From: Nonomuraea terrae
GTDB taxonomy: Bacteria > Actinomycetota > Actinomycetes > Streptosporangiales > Streptosporangiaceae
DNA length: 64,000 nt
Direction of reading: 5' to 3'
NCBI RefSeq assembly: GCF_004348995.1
Contig: NZ_SMKQ01000008.1
Location: 1 to 64,000 of the forward strand
The notes beneath the pieces were generated by a model. The model ran no database searches, was not told the origin of the DNA, and saw only the letters and a list, made by a program, of their open reading frames with translations. The position numbers and the translations under genes were made by a program. This document shows, one piece after another, positions 31,568 to 40,252 of this stretch (position 1 is the first letter of the stretch; every line of letters begins with the position of its first letter).

Positions 31568-32551
31568 ATGGAGAACAGTAGCTTGCCGCCAGGATGGCCA
31601 GCCGGCCAGGGGCAGCCTTCGAGCGACGTAGCCCTCTTCGGCAACATCGAGTGGGGCATCCGCGAATTCAACGAGACTGCCATCCTGACCGCGACCATCG
31701 ACGGCACCCCGTACTACGAGGCAGCGGGGCTGACCGCCCTCACCGGACACACCAACGCGGCCAAGGCCGTGCGTGATCTGGTCGCGCCCGAGCACATCGA
31801 ACGACTCGACATCACCCCAGCTCAGAGCATCATAACTTCGGTTCGCGTGGGCCGACCTGCGGTAACGCTGGGCCCCAATCCGATCCGCCTCTTCGTCACC
31901 CGTGAGGGCGCCAACCGGCTGGTCCTCGACTCCCGCCTGCCCGGCGCCCGCCGACTCAAGGCGTGGCTCGCCGACGAGGTGATGCCCGCGATCGAGGACA
32001 ACGGTTCCTACATCGCCCCCGGCACCGAGACGATCGACCTCGACCTCAACGACCTCGGCGAGCTGGAGAAGCTCAACCTCGCCTTCGGCCATGCCATCGC
32101 CGCCGCCAAACAGGAGCGTGTGGGCCGCCTCAAGGCTGAGGCGCGCGTGGCCGAACTGGAACCCGCCGCCGCCCAAGCTGAGGTGTACGCCTCCGCTGAT
32201 GGGCTGACCACGAAGCGCGCGTTCGCTCGTGACGTGCAGCAGTGGTACAGCCCTCGCGGCGTGAAGGTGACGCAGCAGCAGGTGTTCGACTTCCTCGGCC
32301 ACATCGGGCTCATCATCCGCGCCGCCGGCAGCGAGCACGACCAGGCGACGGCGCAGGCCATCAAAGATGACCGGGCCAAGAACGCGACCAAGAACGTGGA
32401 GATGCCCGACGGCACCATCCTCAAGGTCAAGTACGGCAAGCTCACGTCCAAGGGCGAGAAGTACGCCTGGCGGCGCATCTACGCCGCGATCGGCGAGTAC
32501 GGCACGCTCGACCTCAACGTAATCCGCAAGGCCGTCGTCCCTGTCGCCTGA
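31568..32551 (+). CDS. Antirepressor, BRO-N plus KilA-C type
   Basis: The product is 327 residues from an ATG with AGGAG. BRO-N lies at about 25-150 (YYEAAGLTALTGHTNAAKAV; RLFVTREGANRLVLDSRLPG; LADEVMPAIEDNGSYI). A coiled linker follows at 165-205. The C-terminal domain (TTKRAFARDVQQWYSPRGVK, then QQQVFDFLGHIGLI) fits the KilA-C/ANT fold. Such proteins bind and inactivate phage repressors. It is monocistronic, after its own long leader and upstream of late genes. Confidence 0.9.
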   Translation: MENSSLPPGWPAGQGQPSSDVALFGNIEWGIREFNETAILTATIDGTPYYEAAGLTALTGHTNAAKAVRDLVAPEHIERLDITPAQSIITSVRVGRPAVTLGPNPIRLFVTREGANRLVLDSRLPGARRLKAWLADEVMPAIEDNGSYIAPGTETIDLDLNDLGELEKLNLAFGHAIAAAKQERVGRLKAEARVAELEPAAAQAEVYASADGLTTKRAFARDVQQWYSPRGVKVTQQQVFDFLGHIGLIIRAAGSEHDQATAQAIKDDRAKNATKNVEMPDGTILKVKYGKLTSKGEKYAWRRIYAAIGEYGTLDLNVIRKAVVPVA

Positions 32552-32562
32552 CCTCATAGACC

Positions 32563-32639
32563 TCCGGGCGGGTAAGCATTCGAGGGCGACAAAATCCACT
32601 TCTAGCTGCCGCCTTCGCGCTTGGGTTAGCCCGCCCGGA
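32563..32639. repeat. Long inverted repeat after the antirepressor
   Basis: TCCGGGCGGGTAA (32563-32575) and TTAGCCCGCCCGGA (32626-32639) pair over 13 bases with one bulge around a 50-base loop. It could be a terminator-like cruciform or a protein-binding site. No T-run follows. Confidence 0.55.
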
Positions 32640-32682
32640 CCCTTCTCGAATACCCGTTCGATCGCTGGGTACTCTGACCCTC

Positions 32683-32925
32683 GTGCAGCAAGACCCTCCC
32701 GTCGTAAAACTCCCAGGCCACCCAGCCCGCGCCGGGTACCTGTTGGAGTGGAGGCAGAAGCCGGACCGCACGTGGGAAGCGCTGGTCGAGTACATGGTCG
32801 ACGTGCCCGGCGGCTACCGGGCCCACCTCGAATCCCACACGGACTGGTTCCCCGCCCACCAGGTAGAGCCCCTCGCTGGCGTCGACTACAGCCGCGTACC
32901 CCGCATCCGAGCTCAACCAGAGTAG
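32683..32925 (+). CDS. Hypothetical small protein, probably leaderless
   Basis: The product is 80 residues from GTG 32683. No ribosome binding site exists, but TACTCT (32670-32675) lies seven bases upstream and can be a -10 placing transcription start at the GTG. The sequence (AGYLLEWRQKPDRTWEALVE) is a compact beta/alpha fold. No family is recognised. It ends at a terminator. Confidence 0.6.
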   Translation: MQQDPPVVKLPGHPARAGYLLEWRQKPDRTWEALVEYMVDVPGGYRAHLESHTDWFPAHQVEPLAGVDYSRVPRIRAQPE

Positions 32926-32942
32926 TAACCCGACCCGCCACG

Positions 32943-32966
32943 AAGCCCGCCGATTGTGCGGGCTTT
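32943..32966 (+). terminator. Intrinsic terminator
   Basis: AAGCCCGC (32943-32950) pairs with GCGGGCTT (32958-32965), followed by TCT. It isolates the 80-residue gene from the late block. Confidence 0.85.
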
Positions 32967-32989
32967 CTGCATGTTCGAGGGAGTTTCAC

Positions 32990-33223
32990 ATGTCCAGCGC
33001 TGAACGCGCCGCAGACCTTCGAGCGCAGGCCGACGCCCTCGATGCGCTGGCCAGCCTCGAAGCCGAACTGACCGCCGCGAAGGCGGCCTACACTGCCAAC
33101 CCGAATCCGGAGACGCTCGCCGCGAAGCGGGCGGCGATGGACAACATCCGCGAAGCCCGCTCCCTCACCCGCACTGAGGGTGTGTCCGTAGGCGGCGACG
33201 CCTACGTGGATAAGGAGGTCTGA
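32990..33223 (+). CDS. Small coiled-coil protein before the tail-fibre block
   Basis: The product is 77 residues from an ATG with GAGGGAG. It is strongly helical with heptads (AERAADLRAQADALDALASLE, LAAKRAAMDNIREARSL). It is followed after three bases by the structural gene at 33226, so it belongs to the late transcript. It could be a small structural or chaperone protein. Confidence 0.6.
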   Translation: MSSAERAADLRAQADALDALASLEAELTAAKAAYTANPNPETLAAKRAAMDNIREARSLTRTEGVSVGGDAYVDKEV

Positions 33224-33225
33224 CA

Positions 33226-33681
33226 GTGGCTCTCAACGGAAGCGGCCTCTTCGTCGCCACGTTCGTGGACATGCTGGACGACACCGCCCTGGACATCGAC
33301 TGGACCAGCGACACCGATCTCAAAGCCGCGCTGTACACGAACTCGATCACGACGCCCGACCTGACCACAGCTGTTGGCTACGGTGCTGCCCCGTTCAACG
33401 TCAACGAGGTGTCTGGAGCGGGCTACACGGCCGGCGGCGCGGTCCTCACGGGCACGACTCTGACTGGCGCGGCTGGCGTGATGACGTTCGACGCGACTGA
33501 TGCCCAGTGGGCCGCGTCTACGATCACAGCCGCCGAGGGCGTGCTCATCTACGACAACAGCCAGACGGGCAAGAACGGCCTCGTCCTGGTCGACCTCGGA
33601 AGCCCCTACTCGACCTCGAACGGAACGCTCCTAATTTCCTGGAGCGCGTCGGGCATTGCGGCTGTCGATCTTGTGCCCTGA
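33226..33681 (+). CDS. Structural tail protein, paralogue of the 54920 product
   Basis: The product is 151 residues from GTG with AAGGAGG. It is beta-rich. Its central LKAALYTNSITTP and GAGYTAGGAVL, and the C-terminal SWSASGIAAVDLV, align with KLALYDNTITPG, GTGYTAGGAAI and SFNASGIGRINVV in the product at 54920. A tail or fibre component is likely. The two copies flank the terminase-to-tail module. Confidence 0.7.
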   Translation: MALNGSGLFVATFVDMLDDTALDIDWTSDTDLKAALYTNSITTPDLTTAVGYGAAPFNVNEVSGAGYTAGGAVLTGTTLTGAAGVMTFDATDAQWAASTITAAEGVLIYDNSQTGKNGLVLVDLGSPYSTSNGTLLISWSASGIAAVDLVP

Positions 33682-33709
33682 CCTGCGCTAACCATGTTCG
33701 GAGGCTGGC

Positions 33710-36421
33710 GTGGCGGTCCGGTTCGAGCCGAACGAGAACTACACCCGAGCCATGTCGCTCGGCACTCAGACGACGTGGACGGTCGCGTGCTGGGTGAAGA
33801 TCGTCGTCGATACGGGGACGTTCACCACCGCCTGGGTGATCGACAACGGCGCGGCCGACTACCTCAGCCTCAAAGCCGACGGTACCGGCACCCTGATGCG
33901 CGCCTTGACCAACGAGGGCGGCACCCTCGCGAGCCGCGAGTTCACGGTCGGTACCTGGTACTTCACCGCCATCGCGATCAACGCGACGGCCGGCCGTATG
34001 GTGACCCGGGCGATCGGTGATGGCTCGTTCACCACGGCCACCTGGTCGTCTGCGCACACGCTGAACGCAGCGAACCTGCGGATCGGTATCTGGCCGTCCA
34101 ACATGGACGGCCTGAACGGGTCCATCGCCGGGCTGAAGATCTGGCAGGCTGCCTTGTCGCAGTCGGAGATCGAAGCGGAGTACGCCCAGTTCGCGCCCGT
34201 CCGGACGTCGAACTTGTACGCCTACTACCGGTTCGCGTCACCCAGCACCACGGACGACTCCGGTCAGGGGCGCAACCTGTCCGGCGGCACAGGCGTCACC
34301 ACGGACACGGACCCGGCGATCGGCGGAAACGCCACCGCCGCACCGGCGACCGTCCAAGCGGTCGCGTCCATCCCCGCGCCCAGCGCCACAGACGGGCAGG
34401 TCAAACTCCGGTCACACGCCTCCGCCGCCACCCTTGGAACGTCGTCCACATGTACGGTCAACCGGCCGGCCGGGACCGCCGAGGGTGACCTGCTCCTGGC
34501 GTTCCACTCCACCAGCAACGGTCACTCCTCCGGCATGACCGCCCCGGTCGGGTGGACGCTCGTCGACACGATCGGGTCGAACTCGGCCGCCTATACCAAA
34601 GTGTGGAAGCGGACCGCGACCTCGTCCGAGCCGGGCTCGTACGCGTTCGGGCAGCTGTCCAGCTCCGAAGGCGTCGCGATCGTCGCAGCGATCACCGGCG
34701 CAGACCACGACACCCTGGTCACCGCCCAGGGCGGCTACTCAGGCGCGACGGTCACCTGCCCCAGCATCTCCCCGGACGCGAAAAGCCTCGACCTGCGGTA
34801 CGCGGCTGGCACCCTGTTCACGCCGGGCGGCATGTCGTGGTCCGCCCCAGCCGGCTACACCCAGATCGCCGACCTGCAGTCCGGGCTCTACATTTGTGGC
34901 AGCCTCGCCGTCCGTGAGTGGACCGGCGGCGCGACCGGCGCGAAAACGTTCACCGCCGGCACTTTGGGCGGCGGCACCGGCTCGTCGGTAGGCGTGAACC
35001 CGGCACCGCCTCCATCGAACGTTGACGCCACCGCCACCCCCAGCGTGGTGTCCGGCGCCACCACGACTCCGGGTCCGACCACATCGTCCGGCTCTCGCAC
35101 TGCTGCGTCTACGGTCTCGGTCGCAGCTGGTATCCCTGCGCCTACGGTCAGGGTCAACGGCACGGCCAGCGCATCAACGGTGCAGGCGAGTGCGAGCCTC
35201 CCGGCCCCGACTGTGGCTGCTGGGGTGACCGCCCAGGCCGCCACGGTGCAGGCGCCCGCGACGCTGCCCGCTCCCGCAGTTGCGGCGGTTACTACGGCGT
35301 CCCCGATCACGGTCACGGCTACCGCGTCGATTCCGGCTACTGCTACAGCCATCGGCTCTACAGCCGCCCTGAACGTCGTCGAGGCCACGGCCAGCGTGCC
35401 TGCGCCCACCACGTCTGCCGGGGCGACCTCGGCTGCTGGTGTGGTCTCGGCGACCGCCATCGTCCCTGCGGTGTCGGCTGCGTCGGGCTCAACGGCCCGC
35501 CCCTCCGTGGTGCTGGCCACCACGCAGGCTCCGACTCCGGTCATCTCCGCAGGCGCTTCGGTCGAGGCGGGTCTGGTCCAGGCCGTAGCGTCCGTCCCCG
35601 AGCCCACCGTGGCCACCGGCCAGGTCGCTCAGATTGCGACCGTCACCACGACGGTCGCAATCCCCGCACCCGAGATCGCGTACGGGCAGACCACCACAGC
35701 GGACACGGTCGCCGCGGTTGCGTTCATCCCGTCGCCGGCAGTCCAGTCGGGCAGCTCGACCACAGCCACCCCCGACACGGTCACAACTGCGACAGCGATC
35801 ACGACTCCGGGCGTCTCGACAGGATCCACTGCCAGCGCGCCCGTGGTCGCCGCTGAAGCCTCGATCGCTGCTTCCACGGTCTCCGCTGCGGCGACAGCGT
35901 CTCCGGGAGCTGTAGCCGCTTCTACGACGATCCCGACACCCATCCTGGCCGAGGGATCAACGGCAACCCCGGACACCATCCAGGCGAGCACCAGCATCCC
36001 CACGCCGACCGTCGAGGCCGGCGGGAACGCCACTGTCCACCCGCCTACGATCCCTGCGGCGGCGAGCATCCCAGCGCCGGGCACGACCAGCAGCTCCACA
36101 GCGGCGCCCACGCTCGTGCTCGCCACAGCCGCGGTCCCGACACCGACCACGACGGTTCTGGTCGCTGCTACGCCGGCAGCCGTTCAGGCGTACGCCACGA
36201 TCCCCGCGGCGTTGATCGCGTCCACGGCGCGGCCTCCCACGGTGGCTGCGGTGGCATCCATCGCAACGCCGGCCGTGTCGAGCGGAGACCTGCCCCAAGA
36301 GATCGACATCGCCATAGGTTCGCCGCGCCGGCACTGGACAGCCGCGGAACCTCACAGAACATGGCGAGCCGAAACACCAACACGAGCCTGGTCTTCCGCC
36401 CCGCCACGACGAACGCCATGA
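33710..36421 (+). CDS. Large tail-fibre-like protein: LamG domain and repeat stalk
   Basis: The product is 903 residues from GTG 33710 behind GGAGG. A LamG/concanavalin-like domain spans about 5-205. A beta module at about 228-430 (HASAATLGTSSTC, AEGDLLLAFHSTSNG) resembles the N-terminal module of the protein at 57321. Beyond 440 come over twenty 15-20-residue repeats of the form VxAxASIPAPTVxAG. The C-terminus is basic (RTWRAETPTRAWSS). It is probably a receptor- or wall-binding fibre with an extended stalk. Its position upstream of the terminase is unusual for a fibre gene. Confidence 0.75.
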   Translation: MAVRFEPNENYTRAMSLGTQTTWTVACWVKIVVDTGTFTTAWVIDNGAADYLSLKADGTGTLMRALTNEGGTLASREFTVGTWYFTAIAINATAGRMVTRAIGDGSFTTATWSSAHTLNAANLRIGIWPSNMDGLNGSIAGLKIWQAALSQSEIEAEYAQFAPVRTSNLYAYYRFASPSTTDDSGQGRNLSGGTGVTTDTDPAIGGNATAAPATVQAVASIPAPSATDGQVKLRSHASAATLGTSSTCTVNRPAGTAEGDLLLAFHSTSNGHSSGMTAPVGWTLVDTIGSNSAAYTKVWKRTATSSEPGSYAFGQLSSSEGVAIVAAITGADHDTLVTAQGGYSGATVTCPSISPDAKSLDLRYAAGTLFTPGGMSWSAPAGYTQIADLQSGLYICGSLAVREWTGGATGAKTFTAGTLGGGTGSSVGVNPAPPPSNVDATATPSVVSGATTTPGPTTSSGSRTAASTVSVAAGIPAPTVRVNGTASASTVQASASLPAPTVAAGVTAQAATVQAPATLPAPAVAAVTTASPITVTATASIPATATAIGSTAALNVVEATASVPAPTTSAGATSAAGVVSATAIVPAVSAASGSTARPSVVLATTQAPTPVISAGASVEAGLVQAVASVPEPTVATGQVAQIATVTTTVAIPAPEIAYGQTTTADTVAAVAFIPSPAVQSGSSTTATPDTVTTATAITTPGVSTGSTASAPVVAAEASIAASTVSAAATASPGAVAASTTIPTPILAEGSTATPDTIQASTSIPTPTVEAGGNATVHPPTIPAAASIPAPGTTSSSTAAPTLVLATAAVPTPTTTVLVAATPAAVQAYATIPAALIASTARPPTVAAVASIATPAVSSGDLPQEIDIAIGSPRRHWTAAEPHRTWRAETPTRAWSSAPPRRTP

Positions 36422-36430
36422 GAGGGGTGG

Positions 36431-36745
36431 ATGGTGCTCTGCGCTGACGGCATCCCGGAATTCCCTTCGGGGACACTGGAGTACATCCACTCCGGCACCA
36501 TCACCGGCACCTACGACCCCGCCTCCACCCCCGTCTTCATGGCGGTCGTCGCCTACAGCAACGAACCAGGAACCGACGACTGGTACCCCGCCGCATGGGA
36601 CACCGAACACGGCACAGCGAAAGTCCTGTACGGGGCCGGCAGCGCCCTCGGCACGCTCGACGAAGGCATGTACGACGTGTGGGTGAAACCCGTCACCGCC
36701 AACGAGGCACCCCTCATCAAATCCGGGCCGATCAGGATCACGTGA
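36431..36745 (+). CDS. Small structural-type protein
   Basis: The product is 104 residues of all-beta type (GTLEYIHSGTITGTYDPAST, MYDVWVKPVTANEAPLIKSG). It follows the fibre gene by nine bases. It is probably a tail or fibre-associated protein. No family is recognised. Confidence 0.6.
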   Translation: MVLCADGIPEFPSGTLEYIHSGTITGTYDPASTPVFMAVVAYSNEPGTDDWYPAAWDTEHGTAKVLYGAGSALGTLDEGMYDVWVKPVTANEAPLIKSGPIRIT

Positions 36746-36749
36746 CCGC

Positions 36750-37274
36750 ATGCCCTTCTCCGACAGTCAAGGCAAGGACTGGGCACTCGACGCCTACCTC
36801 AAGGTGCGGCCCGACCACGTCATCGACATCGGCCCCGGCGCTGGCACCTACGCCAAACTGATGCGACCTCACCACAAGGCGCGCTGGGTCGGCATCGAAG
36901 CGTGGGGCCCGTACATCGCCGACTACCAGCTAGACCAGCTGTACGACGTCGCCCACGTGGCGGACGCCCGCCTCGTCGACTGGACCTGGTTCGCAGGCCG
37001 CGCCGACCTCGTCATCATCGGCGACGTGCTGGAGCACATGACGTCCGTCCACGCCGCCGTCCTCCTCGACCGGCTCAAGCGCGTGGCGACCAACCTGCTG
37101 GTGTCCATTCCGGTGCTACACATGGACCAGGGCGCCGTGTTCGGCAACCCGTTCGAACGCCACGTCGACCACTGGACATACGAGGCCATGCTGGACGAAC
37201 TCAACCCCGGCGTGGCCGACACCTGGCACGGGGGCGTCCTCGCCTACTACTGGTGGCGCAACCCCACCGCCTGA
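36750..37274 (+). CDS. SAM-dependent methyltransferase-like protein
   Basis: The product is 174 residues. VIDIGPGAGTYAKLM is the SAM-binding motif I, VGIEAWGPYI the acidic loop after strand two, and LVIIGDVLEHM motif IV-like. It is a small class I methyltransferase. It lies within the fibre block, so a role in modifying glycan or virion components is suggested by context, together with the glycosyltransferase at 46291. The substrate is unknown. Confidence 0.7.
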   Translation: MPFSDSQGKDWALDAYLKVRPDHVIDIGPGAGTYAKLMRPHHKARWVGIEAWGPYIADYQLDQLYDVAHVADARLVDWTWFAGRADLVIIGDVLEHMTSVHAAVLLDRLKRVATNLLVSIPVLHMDQGAVFGNPFERHVDHWTYEAMLDELNPGVADTWHGGVLAYYWWRNPTA

Positions 37275-37311
37275 GACCGCCGGGCTCTCGCCACACACGA
37301 GGAGAAACCCC

Positions 37312-37470
37312 ATGCCCGATCCCGAGGACCCCATCACCCAGCTCGCTGCCGCAGCCGTGGGACTTCACGAGCTGTATGTCAGCCTCGTAGCGGCTGGATT
37401 CACCGAGAGCCAGGCCCTGCACCTTGTAGGTCAGGCGCTCAGTGCAGCAGCCCAGGGACAGTCGGGCTGA
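37312..37470 (+). CDS. Hypothetical 52-residue helical protein
   Basis: An ATG seven bases behind GAGGAGA starts a helical peptide (QLAAAAVGLHELYVSLVAAG, then SQALHLVGQALSAAAQG). It resembles the small UBA-like or tail-chaperone-type peptides next to fibre genes. It is too short for many callers. Confidence 0.6.
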   Translation: MPDPEDPITQLAAAAVGLHELYVSLVAAGFTESQALHLVGQALSAAAQGQSG

Positions 37471-37559
37471 ACCAGCCACGCCCGTCACGCTCTGTACAAC
37501 TCGTCACATGCGGGAAGACCGAGGATCAGCTACACAGCGTGAGAACAGCAGGAGGGCCG

Positions 37560-37865
37560 ATGTCCGGCAAGTGGGCAGACTCCAACCGCCGAGCATCCCT
37601 TCCCCGCAACTGGCCTGAGATCCGCGAGCAGGTCAAACGCAGGGACGGCTACCGCTGCACAGCCACCCTCAGAGACGACACCCGCTGCCCCGACCCCGGC
37701 ACCGACGTCGACCACATAGGCGACCCCCACGTGCATGAGTTGAAGAACCTCAGACTCCTCTGCTCCTGGCACCACAACAAGAAGAGCTCAGCCCAAGGCA
37801 ACAGCGCACGCAACAAGCCACCACCACTACGCCGGCCCGCAGAGAAGCACCCAGGCATGCGGTGA
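37560..37865 (+). CDS. HNH endonuclease next to the terminase
   Basis: The product is 101 residues from ATG 37560 with AGGAGG. CTATLRDDTRC, then TDVDHIGDPHVHELKNLRLLC and SWHHNKK, make a complete HNH with two Cys pairs. In cos-type long-tailed phages, HNH proteins beside the terminase help the packaging cut at cos. A basic, Pro-rich tail follows. Confidence 0.88.
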   Translation: MSGKWADSNRRASLPRNWPEIREQVKRRDGYRCTATLRDDTRCPDPGTDVDHIGDPHVHELKNLRLLCSWHHNKKSSAQGNSARNKPPPLRRPAEKHPGMR

Positions 37866-38111
37866 CCTCGCAAGCCAGAGCAGAGGGTGGCGGGTACCCC
37901 CGCCCCCAGGGGTATCCCGCATCGGGAAGGTGCTGTGGCCGCCCTCGCGTACGGGCCTGGGGCATTTCAGCTCTCGCTTGAGGTGCGGGCCTGTGCGTCC
38001 GTCAGTGCGGCTCTCAGGGCCGTCTAGATACTTCTCCGTCATCTGGCGGAGCTCACGTGGTGCCAGCCCGTCAGGGGCGGCGCTGCTGTCCCGACATGGG
38101 AGGTAGAAGTC
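37866..38111. other. Terminase-proximal intergenic region, candidate cos
   Basis: A 246-base gene-free stretch between HNH and small terminase. It contains the inverted pair GGGTACCCC...GGGGTATCCC (about 37892-37921). This is the usual place for cos in HNH-associated packaging systems. The actual cut site cannot be read from the integrated form. Confidence 0.45.
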
Positions 38112-38588
38112 ATGGCCGGTATGGGCCCCGCTCCGAAGGATCCGTCGAAGCGAGCTCGGCGTAACAAGGACCCTCAGCCGCAGACGATCCTGCGGTTCGA
38201 GCAGGCTGAAGCGCCAGAGCTGCCGACGTTCGAGCTCCTGCAAGAGGGCGAACTGGTCGAGTGGCGTTGGCCGGCCCGGACGGAGGACTGGTGGCAGACG
38301 TGGCGTGACTCGCCGCAGGCTGAGCACTTCTCCTCGACGGACTGGCAGTTCCTCCTGGACACCGCTCTCATTCATGCCCGGTTCTGGATGGGCGATCTTT
38401 CGGCGGCGGGAGAACTGCGACTTCGGGTGGCGAAGTTCGGGGCGACGATGGAGGACCGGGCGAGGCTGCGTATGCAGTTCGCGCAGGCCGATGAGGCGGA
38501 TGGCCGCCGGCCTGAAGGCGTTCCGTCGTCGAGGGAGCGCCGCGGGGTGCTGCGCGCTCTGCCGGATCCCAAGGCGTCGAACGAGTAG
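38112..38588 (+). CDS. Terminase small subunit (probable)
   Basis: The product is 158 residues. The opening MGPAPKDPSKRARRNKDPQ is typical of small terminase subunits of actinophages. A helical middle (WWQTWRDSPQAEHFSSTDWQ, LRLRVAKFGATMEDRARLRM) would form the oligomerisation domain. The large subunit follows after two bases. Confidence 0.8.
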   Translation: MAGMGPAPKDPSKRARRNKDPQPQTILRFEQAEAPELPTFELLQEGELVEWRWPARTEDWWQTWRDSPQAEHFSSTDWQFLLDTALIHARFWMGDLSAAGELRLRVAKFGATMEDRARLRMQFAQADEADGRRPEGVPSSRERRGVLRALPDPKASNE

Positions 38589-38590
38589 CC

Positions 38591-40246
38591 ATGCCGTGGA
38601 TTCCCCCCGAGCCTGGGGCGGTTCCTACGCTCGGCTATGACGTCATCGACTGGATCGCAGAGCATCTCGCGGCGCCGGATCGCGGCGAGTACGAGCCGTT
38701 CGTGCTGTATCCGGAGCAGGAAGACTTCGTTCTCCGCTTCTACGAGATTAACCCGCGTACCGGTAAACGCCGGTTCCGTCGTGGCGTCATCTCTCGGCCG
38801 CGAGGATGGGGCAAGAGCCCGTTTCTCGCTGCGCTGGCGATCGTGGAGGCGCTCGGCCCGGTGGTGCCGGACGGATGGGACGCGGCCGGCCAGCCGGTGG
38901 GCAAACCGTGGTCTGAGGTGCGGACGCCGCTGGTGCAGATCGCCGCGGTGTCTGAGACGCAGACGAAGAACACGTGGGCGCCACTGCTGGAGATGCTGCA
39001 AGGCCCAGTGTTGGACGCCTACCCCGGCCTGGAGCCGCTGGAGTCGTTCGTCAATCTGCCGCGCGGCAAGATCGAACCGATCACGTCGTCAGCGCGGACG
39101 GTGAAGGGTAACCGGGCCGTGTTCGCGGTGCTGGACCAGACCGAGGAGTGGGTGAAGGGCAATGGCGGCCTGAACCTGTTCCAGAAGATGAAGAACAACG
39201 CCGCCAAGATCGGCGGGTCGTTCGTCGAGTCGCCGAACGCCTACATCCCGGGGCACGGCAGTGTCGCGGAGGAGTCGGCGGCGTTCTTCAAGGCGATCCG
39301 CGAGGGCCGCGCCAAGGACGACGGCTTGTACTACGACCATCGTGAGGCGCCGCCAGAGACGGACATGGCCGACCGGGAGTCCCTCACGGTGGGGCTGCGG
39401 CTGGCGTACGGGGACTCTGCCGGGCATCCCGAGGGGTGTGTGTTGCACACGCCGGCGTGCCCGCCTGGGCACGTGGACTTGGATATCCTGGTGGCGACTA
39501 TCTGGGATCCTTCGTCGGATCCGCAGGAGTCACGCTCGGACTTCCTCAACCAGGTGACGCATGCGTCCGATGCGTGGCTGTCGCAGCCGGAATGGGCGGC
39601 GTGCGCCGATTCGGCGAAGGTGGTTGCGGACGGCGAGACCATCACACTTGGGTTCGACGGCTCACGCAAGCGGAACCGGGGCGTCACCGACGCGACCGCG
39701 TTGATCGGCTGCCGCATCTCGGACGGGCATGTGTTCCCGATCGGGATCTGGGAGGAGCCGGAAGGTCCCGCTGCGGACGGATGGCAGGTTCCGGTGATCG
39801 AGGTGCTGGCCGCGGTGCGCAGCGCGTTCGACCGGTATGACGTGGTCGCCTTCTACGCCGACCCTGCCAAGTGGGAAGGGCACGTCGCCGACTGGGAAGC
39901 CGACTACGGCTCCCGGTTGAAAGTGAAGGCCGCACGGGATCATCCGGTCGAGTGGTGGATGTCCGGAGGGCGGGCGGTGCAGATCGTCCGAGCCACGGAG
40001 CGGCTGCACAACGCGATCGTCGACAGGGAGATGACGCACGACGGGTCGCATGTCCTGACCCGGCACATGCTGAACGCGCGCCGCCGCACCTCGCGGACGG
40101 GACTGCAGATAGCCAAGGAGCACCCGGACTCTCCGCGGAAGATTGACGCCGCAGTGGCGTCCATCCTGGCGTGGGAAGCACGGGCGGATGCGATCGCCAA
40201 GGGCGTGCTGGAGCAGGCCGAAGAGATGCAGGGTTACACCTTCTGA
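38591..40246 (+). CDS. terL: Terminase large subunit
   Basis: The product is 551 residues. Walker A is SRPRGWGKS (69-76), and the Walker B region VLDQTEEW is near 180. The nuclease domain has the acidic positions LGFDGSR (about 350), FYADPAKWEGHV and DAAVASILAWEA. It pumps DNA into the prohead and cuts concatemers. It sits between small terminase and portal as expected. Confidence 0.95.
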   Translation: MPWIPPEPGAVPTLGYDVIDWIAEHLAAPDRGEYEPFVLYPEQEDFVLRFYEINPRTGKRRFRRGVISRPRGWGKSPFLAALAIVEALGPVVPDGWDAAGQPVGKPWSEVRTPLVQIAAVSETQTKNTWAPLLEMLQGPVLDAYPGLEPLESFVNLPRGKIEPITSSARTVKGNRAVFAVLDQTEEWVKGNGGLNLFQKMKNNAAKIGGSFVESPNAYIPGHGSVAEESAAFFKAIREGRAKDDGLYYDHREAPPETDMADRESLTVGLRLAYGDSAGHPEGCVLHTPACPPGHVDLDILVATIWDPSSDPQESRSDFLNQVTHASDAWLSQPEWAACADSAKVVADGETITLGFDGSRKRNRGVTDATALIGCRISDGHVFPIGIWEEPEGPAADGWQVPVIEVLAAVRSAFDRYDVVAFYADPAKWEGHVADWEADYGSRLKVKAARDHPVEWWMSGGRAVQIVRATERLHNAIVDREMTHDGSHVLTRHMLNARRRTSRTGLQIAKEHPDSPRKIDAAVASILAWEARADAIAKGVLEQAEEMQGYTF

Positions 40247-40252
40247 CTAGGG

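Noticed and set aside
31187-32989. Minus-strand open frame of 600 codons opposite the antirepressor
   Set aside because: It covers terminators and a gene with clear BRO-N features; it has no ribosome binding site and biased composition.
35020-36290. DNA satellite or CRISPR-like repeats
   Set aside because: The periodicity is at protein level (15-20-residue Ala/Pro/Thr repeats) with variable codons, so it is a stalk-coding region.
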